A DNA stretch of 53,908 bases from Sphingobium sp. TKS (GCF_001563265.1 NZ_CP005089.1:1-53908); one strand, 5' to 3'. Positions 1 to 8,474 are shown, counted from the stretch's first letter. Numbers and translations: made by a program. The notes: a model not told the origin generated them from the sequence alone.

Positions 1-783
1 ATGACCACTTCCATAGGCGCCGTGCTGCGTAGCACTGGCCTCGCCAAGATCGACCGCGCCTTGCTAGCGCGTGCCGAAAAACCGCGCGTCAAAGTCTGGG
101 CCGGCAGCATCGCCGTAGGCCACGAGAAGCGGGCGAAGGCCTACACGCCGATCCGCAATGCTCGCCAGATGCGCGAGATGATCGAAGCCGCAAAGCTCTA
201 CGAGCGGCAGACGCTCGCGCAGCGGCGGACAACCACGCCGCGCATTCGTAACGGTGCGATCGGACAGGCCGGCATCCAGATTATCGAGTTCCTGGCCCGC
301 GTCATCGACTATAGCACCGGCGCGTTGTTCCCCAGCCTTCACACCATCATGGAGGGAACCGGCCTCAGCAAAAATTGCGTCGTTCAGACGCTTTCGCGCC
401 TCAAAGAGGCGCGCATTATCGACTGGTTCCGGCGCTACGAGCCGGTTCCCGATCAAGAAGCGCAAGGCGCTGGCCCGCGCATCAAGCAGGCCACGAACGC
501 CTATCGCTTCCTCTTCCCCGCCTTCCTCTCCAAAATCTTCGCCGCTCGCCGCCGTCGCGGCATCGCGGCTGACCCAGCCCCCGCTTGCGAACAGTATCGC
601 CAGATCGAGGCGGCGCGCGACATGGAGCGCATGAGGGATCAGCTGCCCCTATGGGAGCTAACCCGTGAAGAGCGGGACAAGCGCGAGCTGGCCGATATTC
701 TCGCCAGCTTGGGCGAAGCGATTGAGGCGAAAGAACGTGAGTCATCCGCAAGTGAAGATAACCGGCGGAGATATTTATATTGA
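1..783 (+). CDS. Replication initiator, RepA-like winged-helix protein
   Basis: This 260-residue protein most likely initiates plasmid replication. Residues about 90-148 read as a winged helix-turn-helix (SLHTIMEGTGLSKNCVVQTL followed by a basic wing), the fold used by many plasmid initiators to bind iterons; the ends are basic and hydrophilic. No catalytic motif is visible, so the role rests on the fold and on context. The strongest context is upstream across the circle junction: a Shine-Dalgarno AAGGGAGGT at 53896-53904, a short leader ORF overlapping the ATG, and a predicted antisense RNA. That layout is typical of copy-number-controlled rep genes. A primase-like gene follows. A different DNA-binding role cannot be excluded. 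Confidence 0.75.
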   Translation: MTTSIGAVLRSTGLAKIDRALLARAEKPRVKVWAGSIAVGHEKRAKAYTPIRNARQMREMIEAAKLYERQTLAQRRTTTPRIRNGAIGQAGIQIIEFLARVIDYSTGALFPSLHTIMEGTGLSKNCVVQTLSRLKEARIIDWFRRYEPVPDQEAQGAGPRIKQATNAYRFLFPAFLSKIFAARRRRGIAADPAPACEQYRQIEAARDMERMRDQLPLWELTREERDKRELADILASLGEAIEAKERESSASEDNRRRYLY

Positions 784-894
784 ATGGCCCTAGTCGGGCC
801 ATGCGCGATATTGGCATATATCCCGGCCGTTTGCCCGCCTCCGTGAAATGTGTATAAATCCCAATGTAGGGATACCGTTGACGAAAGAAGTTCG

Positions 895-1776
895 ATGCAG
901 ATGGACGTCGAAGCACGCGCACGTCGGATCGTAGCGGATATGGGCGGCCACTGGCGCGGCTCATATGGCATGGTTTGCTGCCCAGCCCACAACGACCGCA
1001 ATCCGTCGCTCCAAGTCACCCCCGGCAAGAAGGCCGTCCTGTTCAAATGTTGGGCCGGTTGCAGCCAGGAAGCCGTATGGTCCGCGCTCAACAGCCGCAA
1101 AATCAATCGTCACACCAGCGGCGAGACGGTCGATCGCGCGCCTGAACCCTCGCGCCGGAAGCTCGCCCTGCAACTATGGGATTCCGCCGTGCCGATCGCG
1201 GGCACCGCGGCTGAACGCTATCTGCGTTCGCGCGCAATCGACCCGACCGGCCTCAAGGTTCGCTTCGCACCGCGCTGCATCGTTGGCCCGCCCGATGCCC
1301 GCGAAGAGCATCCTGCCCTTCTCGTGCCGTTCGAGGCCGATGAAGGCATAATCGCCGTGCAGCGGATCTTGCTCGATCCAGCAACCGGCGAGAAACGCTA
1401 CCATGCGGCGCTGCGCGAGGCGAAATTGACGCTTGGCCTGGTCCGACATGCCGCCATGCGGATCGGCGGCCAGCCACCCGGCGACGTGCTGCGCCTCGCG
1501 GAAGGCTTCGAGGAAGCCGTTTCCGTGTCCCAGCTTAGCGCCGGGAAATTTAAGGTATGGGGCGCGGGCGGCATTCGCCGCTATGGCCTGATCGCGATCC
1601 CCGAACGCATCCGCAAAATCGTCATCTACTCGCAACACGGCCAGGAAGCGGCACAGGCCATAGAGGACGCGCGCGGCCACCTCACTGCCAACGACCGCGA
1701 ATTGAAAATCATCCTCCCGCCAGCCCCGGCGCCGATGGACTGGAACGACATTCTTCAGGAGAAAGCCAGGTGCTGA
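895..1776 (+). CDS. CHC2 zinc-finger / Toprim primase-like protein
   Basis: About 293 residues resembling plasmid and phage primases. A CHC2-type zinc finger lies at residues 29-56 (CCPAH, then KCWAGC). The C-terminal half (LRLAEGFEEAVSV, then KIVIYSQHGQ) looks like a Toprim fold whose usual acidic pair is weak, since the expected DxD-like segment reads IYSQHG; primase activity may therefore be altered. The ATG at 895 is chosen because GAAAGAAG lies just upstream; an in-frame codon at 850 would extend into the untranslated region. Position directly after rep fits a role in priming plasmid or transferred-strand replication. The end overlaps the next gene by 7 bp. Confidence 0.75.
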   Translation: MQMDVEARARRIVADMGGHWRGSYGMVCCPAHNDRNPSLQVTPGKKAVLFKCWAGCSQEAVWSALNSRKINRHTSGETVDRAPEPSRRKLALQLWDSAVPIAGTAAERYLRSRAIDPTGLKVRFAPRCIVGPPDAREEHPALLVPFEADEGIIAVQRILLDPATGEKRYHAALREAKLTLGLVRHAAMRIGGQPPGDVLRLAEGFEEAVSVSQLSAGKFKVWGAGGIRRYGLIAIPERIRKIVIYSQHGQEAAQAIEDARGHLTANDRELKIILPPAPAPMDWNDILQEKARC

Positions 1777-2360
1777 TCCGAGGTTTCAAAAAATGGCCGC
1801 GAAATCAGCAAATCGCGTTGCCGATTCTCTCTGTTTTCGCGTTCGGTGCGCTGTTCAATCAGATGCAAGCAAGGAATAGCGAGCCAGTTTCGATCCACGT
1901 CGAGAACCCGCGCATTATCGACGGCGATACATTCGAAACGCTCGATAAAAAGCGGGTGCGGTTGTCGGGAATCGATGCGCCGGATGAGGACGGTAAGGGC
2001 AATGTGCCCAAGATCGCAGCGCAGCTCTATTTGGAAGAGCTGGTGAAGCAAAATGGCGGCATGGATTGCACCAGCGATTTTCAGGACGAAAAGCTGACGA
2101 TCGAGCCGATATGCAACACGCGGCGGACAAGCTGGGGCCGGTCTAACCTGTCGTGCCGGTTTCGGTCGAATGGGGCATCTGTTTCGGCAACGATGGTGCG
2201 CCATGGATATGCCGTTGATTACAGGCAACATTCAGGGCTGGCCTATGCCCGTTTCATGAAAGATGCAGCCGACGAGCGGCGAGGCCTTTGGGGTGTCGAT
2301 TACGAGGCGATGAGGAATCTGGCGATCGAGAGGGGCCAGTTGCCGAACAAGTGCAAATGA
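1770..2360 (+). CDS. Membrane-anchored thermonuclease-like protein (SNase fold)
   Basis: A 196-residue staphylococcal-nuclease-like protein starting at a GTG that overlaps the end of the primase gene, with AGGAG about 9 bases upstream. Residues about 14-30 are a hydrophobic anchor, which would place the nuclease domain outside the inner membrane. Family signatures are DGDTFE, VRLSGIDAPDE and, near the end, ADERRGLWGVDY; these hold the Asp, Arg and Glu positions used by SNase enzymes. Known plasmid relatives include the nuclease encoded in the RK2 par region. Overlap with the upstream gene suggests co-translation. Substrate and in vivo role are unknown. Confidence 0.8.
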   Translation: MLIRGFKKWPRNQQIALPILSVFAFGALFNQMQARNSEPVSIHVENPRIIDGDTFETLDKKRVRLSGIDAPDEDGKGNVPKIAAQLYLEELVKQNGGMDCTSDFQDEKLTIEPICNTRRTSWGRSNLSCRFRSNGASVSATMVRHGYAVDYRQHSGLAYARFMKDAADERRGLWGVDYEAMRNLAIERGQLPNKCK

Positions 2361-2476
2361 TCGGAGCCGGGAACCTGCCCTATTCCACCCCACGGCTGCG
2401 CCGCGCGGCTCCACGGAGCCAGCAAAGCCGTCTCCGCCCATTCGGGTGACGGTCAGGGCTATAAGGGAAGATTAGC

Positions 2477-2797
2477 ATGAATGATGCGATGCGAACGACG
2501 ATGCAGGCCGCGCCCAGGCACAGTGCATCGCCGCGCGTCGAGGCAATCGCGGCATGGCTGATCGCCGCGCTCATTCTCGCAGGCGGCGGTATCGTTGCAC
2601 GCCTGATCGTCGATTATCCGCGGCTCCTGCCGAACAGCTATATCGGCTTCCTTATCTACCGCGCTGGACCCACGATTGCGCTGCTATGGGCCTGTGCCGG
2701 CGCTGCGATCGCGATCAATGCCGCGACGACACGCCTGATGCTCTTGTCCGCATTGTGCGGATCAATCGTTGCGGTTCTCGCTCTCGCCATTCTCTAG
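2477..2797 (+). CDS. Small hypothetical membrane protein
   Basis: A 106-residue protein of unknown function. After a hydrophilic N-terminus it shows about three hydrophobic segments: residues 23-42, 64-82 and 89-106. The end is entirely hydrophobic (SIVAVLALAIL). AAGGGA lies about 9 bases before the ATG. It follows the nuclease gene after a 116-bp gap containing GC-rich inverted sequence and precedes the first 260-bp repeated leader. A role in the cell envelope or entry exclusion is possible but not shown. Confidence 0.6.
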   Translation: MNDAMRTTMQAAPRHSASPRVEAIAAWLIAALILAGGGIVARLIVDYPRLLPNSYIGFLIYRAGPTIALLWACAGAAIAINAATTRLMLLSALCGSIVAVLALAIL

Positions 2798-2816
2798 CCG
2801 CTAAATGTGCGGCCCT

Positions 2817-3079
2817 GGGCCGCGCCTTGCCGGTGGTGGCAGCTGCCACCGGGGGGGAACACCAAGGGCACCCGCCCTTTCGTTCCCGAAGCATAATCGA
2901 CAGGACCGGGTTGCTCGACAAGTTCGGCCAGTTCCGGCGCGCTCACGCGCGCCGGGGCCTCCCTAGTCGCGCCGCCCGCACCACTCCCATCGATTTTGCT
3001 TCCCCCTCCCCATCCCGCGCTTCGCCAGCGGGTCAGAGCCGCAGGCCGCAGGCAGCGGCTTCGCCTAAAGGAGTGAAAA
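2817..3079 (+). repeat. Repeated 260-bp leader, copy 1
   Basis: First of three near-identical segments (others at 4977-5235 and 7866-8129), each ending in TAAAGGAGTGA just before a start codon. From the left each holds the 16-bp palindrome, a GGGCACCCGCCC hairpin, CATAAT as a possible -10 element (here 2892-2897), a GC-rich hairpin (here CCGGCGCGC/GCGCGCCGG with loop tcac), a pyrimidine-rich tract and a second GC hairpin. The hairpin differs between copies but stays paired, which points to selection on RNA structure. This copy serves the large ParB-like gene at 3080. There is no convincing ORF inside it. Confidence 0.85.
2835..2850. promoter_or_regulatory. 16-bp palindrome, site 1 (candidate KorB/ParB-like operator)
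   Basis: Perfect GGTGGCAGCTGCCACC. Its centre is about 52 bp upstream of CATAAT in leader copy 1, a spacing repeated in copies 2 and 3. Confidence 0.75.
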
Positions 3080-4855
3080 ATGACCATCCAGACCATCCAA
3101 CTGAACAAGCTGGCGCTTTCCGACCTCAACGTGCGGAAGGTGAAGCCCAAGGAAATTGAAGCCCTCGCAGCCGACATTCAGGCGCGGGGCGTGCTGCAAA
3201 ACCTGATCGGCTATGATGAGGACGGCAAGATCAAGATTTGCGCTGGAGGGCGGCGCTACCGGGCCTTGAAGCTGTTGCAGAAGGCAAAGACCATCCCCGG
3301 CACTTTCGAGGTTCCCGTTGAAATCCGCAGCAAGGACGAGGCGCTGGAAATCTCTCTTGCCGAGAACGCGCAGCGTGAGGACATGCACCCCGCCGATGCC
3401 ATCGCCGCCTATCGGGCGATCATCGACAGCGGCAAAGACGTTGACGATGTTGCAGCATCGTTCGGCGTCTCCCCCGCCTATGTCCGCCGCGTGTTGAAGC
3501 TGGCGGCGCTGCACCCGACCATTCTCAAAGCCTTCCAGAAAGACGAAATCGGCATGGGCGCGGCGCAGGCTTTCGCGCTGACAGACGATCAGGACCGCCA
3601 GCTTGAGGTTTTCAAGCGCACCGGCGACAACGCCCACCAAATCCGCGCCATGCTCACCCAGGAGAAGGTTGCCGATACCGACAAGCATTTTCGCATTGTA
3701 GGCGAGGAAGCCTATTGCGCCGCAGGCGGCACCTTCACCACCGATCTTTTCGGAGAACGTCGCTATTGCGATGATGCGGGCCTTGTCATGGACCTTGTGC
3801 AAGATCGGCTCGACGCCATCGCCAAGGCGGCGCGCGAAGATGGCTGGCGCGATGCAGAAGGGCAGCTCTACCGGCCTGATTCCTACTGGATGCGCGGCCA
3901 TCTGGAACCCGCTGGCGAGCGCCATCCGACCGAGGAAGAAACCGCGCAGCTGGTCGAGATCGAGGCGGCAATCGCCAAGCGGGAAAGCGAGGTGGACGAG
4001 GACGAGCACGACTATGACGACGAGTTGCGCGCCCTGACCCGCAAGCAGGACGCTATCGTATCGGCTTGCCGCGTCTTCACCGCCGAGCAGAAGGCCGAGC
4101 ACTCGCTTATCGTCTTCATCGGGCATGACGGTATCGAACAGGTTGCGTTCACGCGCAGCGCCAAGGGCACCGCCGCCGATGGCCCCAAGCCTCCCCGGCC
4201 CGACTACTCGCAGAAGGTCATGGATCAGCTGGGCGGCATCCGCACGATGGCGGTTCGGGAAGCCCTTGCCAGCGACCCGGAGCTGGCGCTGGACGTGCTC
4301 TTGACGGGCCTATTGGGGCAGGTTCGCGGCAACTCCTATTCGTGGCAACAAGCCGCCGAAATCACCGCCGAGAAGAACCGCTTCCATGTTGACGAGGCGA
4401 TCATGGGCCATTCCACGATTGCCGACATTGACGAAATCGCGGGGGCCGATCTTGCCCGCTTGGCCGAGACACCCACGCTGGACGACATGCGCCAGATGGA
4501 CAGCGAAGCGAAATTGCGGCTGCTGGCCTACTGCGTGGCCTCGCAGATCACGAGCCTTTCGTTCCATAGCGACCGCGACCGCCAGCTGGCGCAGATCGTC
4601 GGGGCCGCGCAGATCGACATGGCCGACAAGTGGGAACCCAATCAGGTATTCTATGACCAGCTTAGCAAGGCCACGCTCTTGAAGCTGCTGGCCGAAGGTT
4701 GCGGCAACGACGCCGCAGAGAATTGCCAGACCATGAAGCGCTCTGATCTTGCCTTGACGGTCAACGAGCGCCTTGCGGGGCGGCGCATCCTGCCCCCCGC
4801 CCTTCGACCCTCTGCCTTGCCCGATGCCGCTGATAGCGAAAGCCAAGCGGCATGA
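3080..4855 (+). CDS. Large ParB/Spo0J-like nuclease-domain protein
   Basis: A 591-residue protein whose first 200 residues are a ParB/Spo0J N-terminal domain: NVRKVKPKEIEALAADIQ, the nucleotide-site motif GGRRYRAL near residue 57, ENAQRED near 96, and a helix-turn-helix near 120-140 (VDDVAASFGVSPAYVRRVLK). The remaining 390 residues are acidic and helical with no domain I recognise. It lacks a parA partner, and a canonical parA-parB pair sits at 24.9-26.7 kb, so this is more likely an accessory regulator or nuclease than the partition protein. SD AAGGAG lies 8 bases upstream within leader copy 1. Similar proteins are common on alphaproteobacterial plasmids. Confidence 0.8.
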   Translation: MTIQTIQLNKLALSDLNVRKVKPKEIEALAADIQARGVLQNLIGYDEDGKIKICAGGRRYRALKLLQKAKTIPGTFEVPVEIRSKDEALEISLAENAQREDMHPADAIAAYRAIIDSGKDVDDVAASFGVSPAYVRRVLKLAALHPTILKAFQKDEIGMGAAQAFALTDDQDRQLEVFKRTGDNAHQIRAMLTQEKVADTDKHFRIVGEEAYCAAGGTFTTDLFGERRYCDDAGLVMDLVQDRLDAIAKAAREDGWRDAEGQLYRPDSYWMRGHLEPAGERHPTEEETAQLVEIEAAIAKRESEVDEDEHDYDDELRALTRKQDAIVSACRVFTAEQKAEHSLIVFIGHDGIEQVAFTRSAKGTAADGPKPPRPDYSQKVMDQLGGIRTMAVREALASDPELALDVLLTGLLGQVRGNSYSWQQAAEITAEKNRFHVDEAIMGHSTIADIDEIAGADLARLAETPTLDDMRQMDSEAKLRLLAYCVASQITSLSFHSDRDRQLAQIVGAAQIDMADKWEPNQVFYDQLSKATLLKLLAEGCGNDAAENCQTMKRSDLALTVNERLAGRRILPPALRPSALPDAADSESQAA

Positions 4856-4903
4856 CGGCATGGGGAGCGCGCTTCACTCCCGCGCTCCCCGCAAACTTGC
4901 GGG

Positions 4904-4923
4904 GCGGTGGCAGCTGCCACCGC
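4904..4923. promoter_or_regulatory. Palindrome site 2 (20-bp perfect arm)
   Basis: The GGTGGCAGCTGCCACC core is extended by GC on both sides to a 20-bp perfect palindrome. It lies 48 bp after the ParB-like gene and 90 bp before site 3, making this the closest pair of full sites on the plasmid. Confidence 0.75.
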
Positions 4924-4976
4924 ACCCATTTTACAGAACGCAGCCGGTAAAATCGGCCGCGTATAATGAGCGGCTA

Positions 4977-5235
4977 GGGCCGCGCGTTGCCGGTGGTGGC
5001 AGCTGCCACCGGGGGAACACCAAGGGCACCCGCCCTTTCGTTCCCGAAGCATAATCGACAGGACCGGGTTGCACGCCAAGTTCGGCCAGTTCCGGCGCGC
5101 GCGAGCGCCGGAGCCTCCCTAGCCGTGCCGCCCGCACCACTCCCATCGATTTTGCTTCCCCCTCCCCATCCCGCGCTTCGCCAGCGGGTCAGAGCCGCAG
5201 GCCGCAGGCAGCGGCTTCGCCTAAAGGAGTGAAAA
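4977..5235 (+). repeat. Repeated 260-bp leader, copy 2
   Basis: Second copy, serving the ArdC gene at 5236. Possible -10 CATAAT at 5050-5055. The central hairpin here is CCGGCGC/GCGCCGG with a different loop (gcgcga), still fully paired. The 4856-4976 stretch in front contains site 2 and a GCGGGGAG-type inverted repeat after the upstream stop codon (GGGGAGCGCG with CGCGCTCCCC, 4862-4890), which may be a terminator. Confidence 0.85.
4995..5010. promoter_or_regulatory. 16-bp palindrome, site 3
   Basis: Perfect GGTGGCAGCTGCCACC in leader copy 2, centred about 50 bp upstream of CATAAT. Confidence 0.75.
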
Positions 5236-6108
5236 ATGGCTAAGGAAACGAACCGGATCGACATTTATCAGGCCGTCACCGACGACATTCTTGCGATGCT
5301 GGAAGCGGGCACCAAGCCGTGGGTGAAGCCGTGGAGCGGTGGGCCGACCATTCCGCTCCGGCACAATGGGGTCGCCTATCGTGGGATCAACGTCCTCAGC
5401 CTTTGGGCCAGCGCTATGCGTCAGGGCTTCGCCTCGCCCTATTGGCTGACCTTCAAACAGGCGTTGGAGCTGGGCGGCAATGTCAGGAAGGGCAGCAAGG
5501 GAACCACCATTGTCTATGCCAACAAGCTTGTCGTGAAAGACTCCGAGACGGACAACGAGCGCGCCATTCCGTTCTTGAAACGATACACGGTTTTCAATGC
5601 CGATCAGGTCGAAGGACTGGACGGCAAATATCCCGCGCCCGCCCCGATCATCACCAATCCCGAAACCCGCGACGTTGAGCTTGAAGTGATGTTCTCTCGC
5701 ATCGACGCAACCGTTCGCATCGGCGGATCGCAAGCCTATTACCACACCCGCGACGACTATATCCAAATGCCCGCTTTTGAAGCGTTCCATTCCGCCGACG
5801 ACTACTATGCCACGCTTGCGCATGAGGCCGTGCATCATGCAGGGCATGAAAGCCGCCTCAACCGAAAAACCCTGATTTCAACGAGTCGCGCCGACTATGC
5901 GAGGGACGAACTCGTGGCCGAGCTGGGCGCATCCTTCATCGGCGCGATTGTCGGTTTCAAGGTCGAGGAACGCGAAGACCATGCCGCGTATATCGAGCAC
6001 TGGTTGACCGCGCTCCGCAACGACAAGCGCGCCATTTTTGAGGCAGCCCGCGAGGCGCAGAACGCCGCCGACTACCTGTTGGCGATGATGACCGACCAAG
6101 CGGATTGA
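5236..6108 (+). CDS. ardC: ArdC-like antirestriction protein
   Basis: A 290-residue ArdC-family protein. The N-terminal part (DIYQAVTDDILAMLEAGTKPW, residues about 9-29) is the ssDNA-binding ArdC domain. The C-terminal part is a zincin-like metallopeptidase fold with the zinc motif HEAVHHAGH (about 196-204) and a downstream Glu in RDELVAELGASF. Known ArdC proteins ride with or protect incoming single-stranded plasmid DNA from host restriction, which fits a conjugative plasmid and early expression after entry. SD AAGGAG lies within leader copy 2. A hairpin follows at 6132. The start is fixed by the leader. Confidence 0.9.
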   Translation: MAKETNRIDIYQAVTDDILAMLEAGTKPWVKPWSGGPTIPLRHNGVAYRGINVLSLWASAMRQGFASPYWLTFKQALELGGNVRKGSKGTTIVYANKLVVKDSETDNERAIPFLKRYTVFNADQVEGLDGKYPAPAPIITNPETRDVELEVMFSRIDATVRIGGSQAYYHTRDDYIQMPAFEAFHSADDYYATLAHEAVHHAGHESRLNRKTLISTSRADYARDELVAELGASFIGAIVGFKVEEREDHAAYIEHWLTALRNDKRAIFEAAREAQNAADYLLAMMTDQAD

Positions 6109-6131
6109 ATGCCCCGCCCCGCAAAATGCAC

Positions 6132-6157
6132 GAGACGCCGCGCTTGCGCGGCGTCTC
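6132..6157 (+). terminator. GC hairpin after ardC
   Basis: GAGACGCCGC and GCGGCGTCTC form a 10-bp stem, extended by GC/GC around a TT turn, followed by ATTTC. The T tract is weak, so this may be a bidirectional or inefficient terminator. Confidence 0.6.
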
Positions 6158-6256
6158 ATTTCAGGAAAGTGAAATATGGGGGGCTACTCAATGTGGTTTA
6201 TATACAAATCCCGACATGTTAACTATGGGCGGGAGCAGGTCGTTTTTAGGTGCAAA

Positions 6257-6517
6257 ATGGAAAATATCATCGACACCTACAGGAATCGCATCAAGGCGAT
6301 GGGGTATGAGCCGCGTCGGCAGGAAGACATTCCTGACGTGATGGCAGCTTATTGCGAAGCAATCGCAAATTGCAAGATTGAAGGACTTGAATTGGTTTCG
6401 GATGACCACTCTTTTTGTTTGCTGTTGGTCGAAACCCAAATTCCCGTCGATGTGGCGATTGGTCTGGCGCAGGACTACAACCGTGATGTTCTGTCCCGCC
6501 AGAAACTTGCTGCATGA
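6257..6517 (+). CDS. VbhA-family antitoxin of the Fic toxin
   Basis: About 86 residues from the ATG at 6257; an in-frame ATG at 6176 has a better SD (AGGAAAG) and would add 27 residues. The segment ANCKIEGLELVSDDHSF matches the inhibitory helix of VbhA-type antitoxins, whose motif is (S/T)xxxE(G/N): the inhibitory Glu-Gly is present, but the Ser/Thr is Asn here. The tail PVDVAIGLAQDYN matches the second helix of that family. The stop codon lies 3 bases before the toxin start, so translation is coupled. The known role is to block ATP binding in the Fic active site. Confidence 0.75.
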   Translation: MENIIDTYRNRIKAMGYEPRRQEDIPDVMAAYCEAIANCKIEGLELVSDDHSFCLLLVETQIPVDVAIGLAQDYNRDVLSRQKLAA

Positions 6518-6520
6518 TTG

Positions 6521-7801
6521 GTGAGCGACCCTTACACCTGGCGTAACAGCGACGTTCTTCGGAACAAGCTGGGAATCCGCGACGATAATATTCTCAAGGA
6601 GCGAGAAGCTTTCTTCTCGGTTGTCCGGCATGGCGAGCTGATTGTGCAGCGCGCCATGCCGGCGACGAATGCGCGCGAGTATCGCGAACTGCACAATCAT
6701 CTGTTTCAGGATGTATATGATTGGGCGGGGCGCTTTCGGACTGTGGACATAAGCAAACCCGGCAGCACTTTTGCGCGAGCGCACTTCATTGCCCGCAGCA
6801 TGGAGCACGAATTTAAGCAGCTGCCCGACCTCCAAACCCTCAAGTCGATGGATCGTGATCGCTTTGCCGATACCATGGGACGGCATATCTCCGAATTAAA
6901 TGCCGTTCATCCGTTCCGTGAGGGCAATGGTCGTACCATGCGGCTGCACTTGCAGCTACATTCCCTTGCGGCCGAAAAATTCGTCTCGATCCAGGCAATG
7001 GGGCCGAAGGACTGGATGGAGGCGAGCCGCGATAGCTTCCATACCGGAAATCACGCCTCCCTCGCCAAAGTTATCCGTGATGCCATGCCCCTCGAACAGA
7101 GCCGCGTCGAGCCAGCGCGCGGGCCAGCGGGCATCGCGTTTCCGCCCTCGATGGAATCTCTCATGCCAGCTGGCGAACGGCGCGCTATGAGCATCGAGCA
7201 AGCCAAGGATCAGATCAGCCGTTACTTACCTACTGCGCAAACCGTTGCGTCGCGGCAGTATGAGCAGCTTAACCGGATCGCGGAAACGTCCGCTGACATG
7301 CGCCAGCTAGCCGCCCGTTCTGCGCAGGAACTCGCCTTTTTCCGTGATCCCAAAGGGCCGATGCACCACCTTCAACTGATCGAACAGCGCCGCTATCATC
7401 AAATCGAAGTCAGTTGGTCCGAGGGCATGGACCCGCTGCAACGAGTCCGCGCCATCAGCGCGGGCACTGCTGATTTCCTTTCGAAAATGACCGACCGCGA
7501 CATTCAGGCCGCCGATCGCGTGCTACGTCTGCAAGTCATGCCTCCCGGCGTCAGTCAGGTTGATCTACGCCTTGCCGCGCAATTCGAGAAAAACTCGCCT
7601 GAGCAGAACCGGGCCGATGCCAGGTTCGCGCAATTCCAGCTGGCCATTGATAAGCGCGTCGCCACAGCTACCGAGCGCGGCGCATCGAAGGAACAGCTGG
7701 CGCAGATCGTCGAAAGCGCAAAGGCGCATGTCGCCGCAACATTGCGCGAAGGCAAATCACCGACACAGGCGGCCGAGAAATCAAAGGACCGCGAGCGCTG
7801 A
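6521..7801 (+). CDS. Fic-domain AMP transferase toxin with long C-terminal extension
   Basis: About 426 residues from a GTG at 6521 (a TTG at 6518 is an alternative). The Fic core spans residues about 35-190 and has the complete active-site motif HPFREGNGRTMR near residue 130, including catalytic His and the ATP-binding Glu-Gly-Asn-Gly-Arg. Fic enzymes transfer AMP from ATP to target proteins. Beyond the core are about 230 helical residues ending in a charged tail (AAEKSKDRER). This resembles the layout of VbhT, a plasmid-coded Fic-BID toxin moved by a VirB/VirD4 system, and such a system is present here. I cannot prove a BID fold by eye. Confidence 0.85.
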   Translation: MSDPYTWRNSDVLRNKLGIRDDNILKEREAFFSVVRHGELIVQRAMPATNAREYRELHNHLFQDVYDWAGRFRTVDISKPGSTFARAHFIARSMEHEFKQLPDLQTLKSMDRDRFADTMGRHISELNAVHPFREGNGRTMRLHLQLHSLAAEKFVSIQAMGPKDWMEASRDSFHTGNHASLAKVIRDAMPLEQSRVEPARGPAGIAFPPSMESLMPAGERRAMSIEQAKDQISRYLPTAQTVASRQYEQLNRIAETSADMRQLAARSAQELAFFRDPKGPMHHLQLIEQRRYHQIEVSWSEGMDPLQRVRAISAGTADFLSKMTDRDIQAADRVLRLQVMPPGVSQVDLRLAAQFEKNSPEQNRADARFAQFQLAIDKRVATATERGASKEQLAQIVESAKAHVAATLREGKSPTQAAEKSKDRER

Positions 7802-7865
7802 AAATGAGCGGCCAGGGCCGCGCGCCTAGTAGTCTGTCAGCTGCCACATAGGATCGAGCGGCCCA

Positions 7866-8129
7866 GGGCCGCGCCCCGTCAGTAGTGGCAGTTGCCACCG
7901 GGGGGAACACCAAGGGCACCCGCCCTTTCGTTCCCGAAGCATAATCGACAGGACCGGGTTGCACGCCAAGTTCGGCCAGTTCCGGCGCGCTCCCGCGCGC
8001 CGGGGCCTCCCTAGACGCGCCGCCCGCACCACTCCCATCGATTTTGCTTCCCCCTCCCCATCCCGCGCTTCGCCAGCGGGTCAGAGCCGCAGGCCGCAGG
8101 CAGCGGCTTCGCCTAAAGGAGTGAGGAAA
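7866..8129 (+). repeat. Repeated 260-bp leader, copy 3
   Basis: Third copy, serving the DUF3768 gene. CATAAT at 7940-7945; central hairpin CCGGCGCGC/GCGCGCCGG with loop tccc. Its front end is partly duplicated: 7805-7850 repeats the GGCC-AGGGCC start and carries a degenerate palindrome (TGTCAGCTGCCACA, about 7835-7848) before the better site at 7885. This suggests slippage or recombination between leaders. Confidence 0.85.
7885..7898. promoter_or_regulatory. Palindrome site 4 (centre variant)
   Basis: GTGGCAGTTGCCAC: arms match the consensus, but the central dinucleotide is GT and the left-hand G is lost. Its centre lies about 51 bp upstream of CATAAT, as in the other leader copies. Confidence 0.6.
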
Positions 8130-8474
8130 ATGGAAGCGACAACTGACCAGATCGCCACCATCGCGGCGCTGAACGACATTGCGCGGCGAACGATGGGTGT
8201 GACTTGTCGCACCGTGATTACGCAAGGCATCGCGGCGCTGGACGAGAACACGCAGTCCGACATTCTCAAGATGATCGAGGGCTTTGAGGATTTCACACCC
8301 GACAACGACCCGCACGGCGAGCATGACGCCGGTTTCCTTTATCGTGATGTGATCGGCCAATGGCATACCCGCTGGACTGACGACAGCACGCGCCCAGCCC
8401 TCTCGGTCATGTGGAAGTTCGACTTGTATGATCCGGGCCTTGTCAAGATCGCATTGAACGGTTCCTTCTGTTGA
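8130..8474 (+). CDS. DUF3768 protein, probably interrupted at its 3' end
   Basis: 114 residues. The family signature DFTPDNDPHGEHD is clear near residue 53-65. DUF3768 proteins are small plasmid or phage proteins of unknown function and usually end in a YYDRDL...RVLTIML.SEY block. That ending is missing here, while exactly such a C-terminal block stands alone at 9944-10039 on the far side of an IS110-family element. The residues after HDAG may therefore be element sequence read through by chance. SD AAGGAG sits in leader copy 3. The product is likely non-functional or altered. Confidence 0.65.
   Translation: MEATTDQIATIAALNDIARRTMGVTCRTVITQGIAALDENTQSDILKMIEGFEDFTPDNDPHGEHDAGFLYRDVIGQWHTRWTDDSTRPALSVMWKFDLYDPGLVKIALNGSFC

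Noticed and set aside
2715..8038. A recurring short peptide (CNPVLSIMLRERKGGCPWCS) on the minus strand in three places
   Set aside because: It is translation of the repeated leader in the wrong strand; conservation is explained by the DNA repeat, with no SD or start context.
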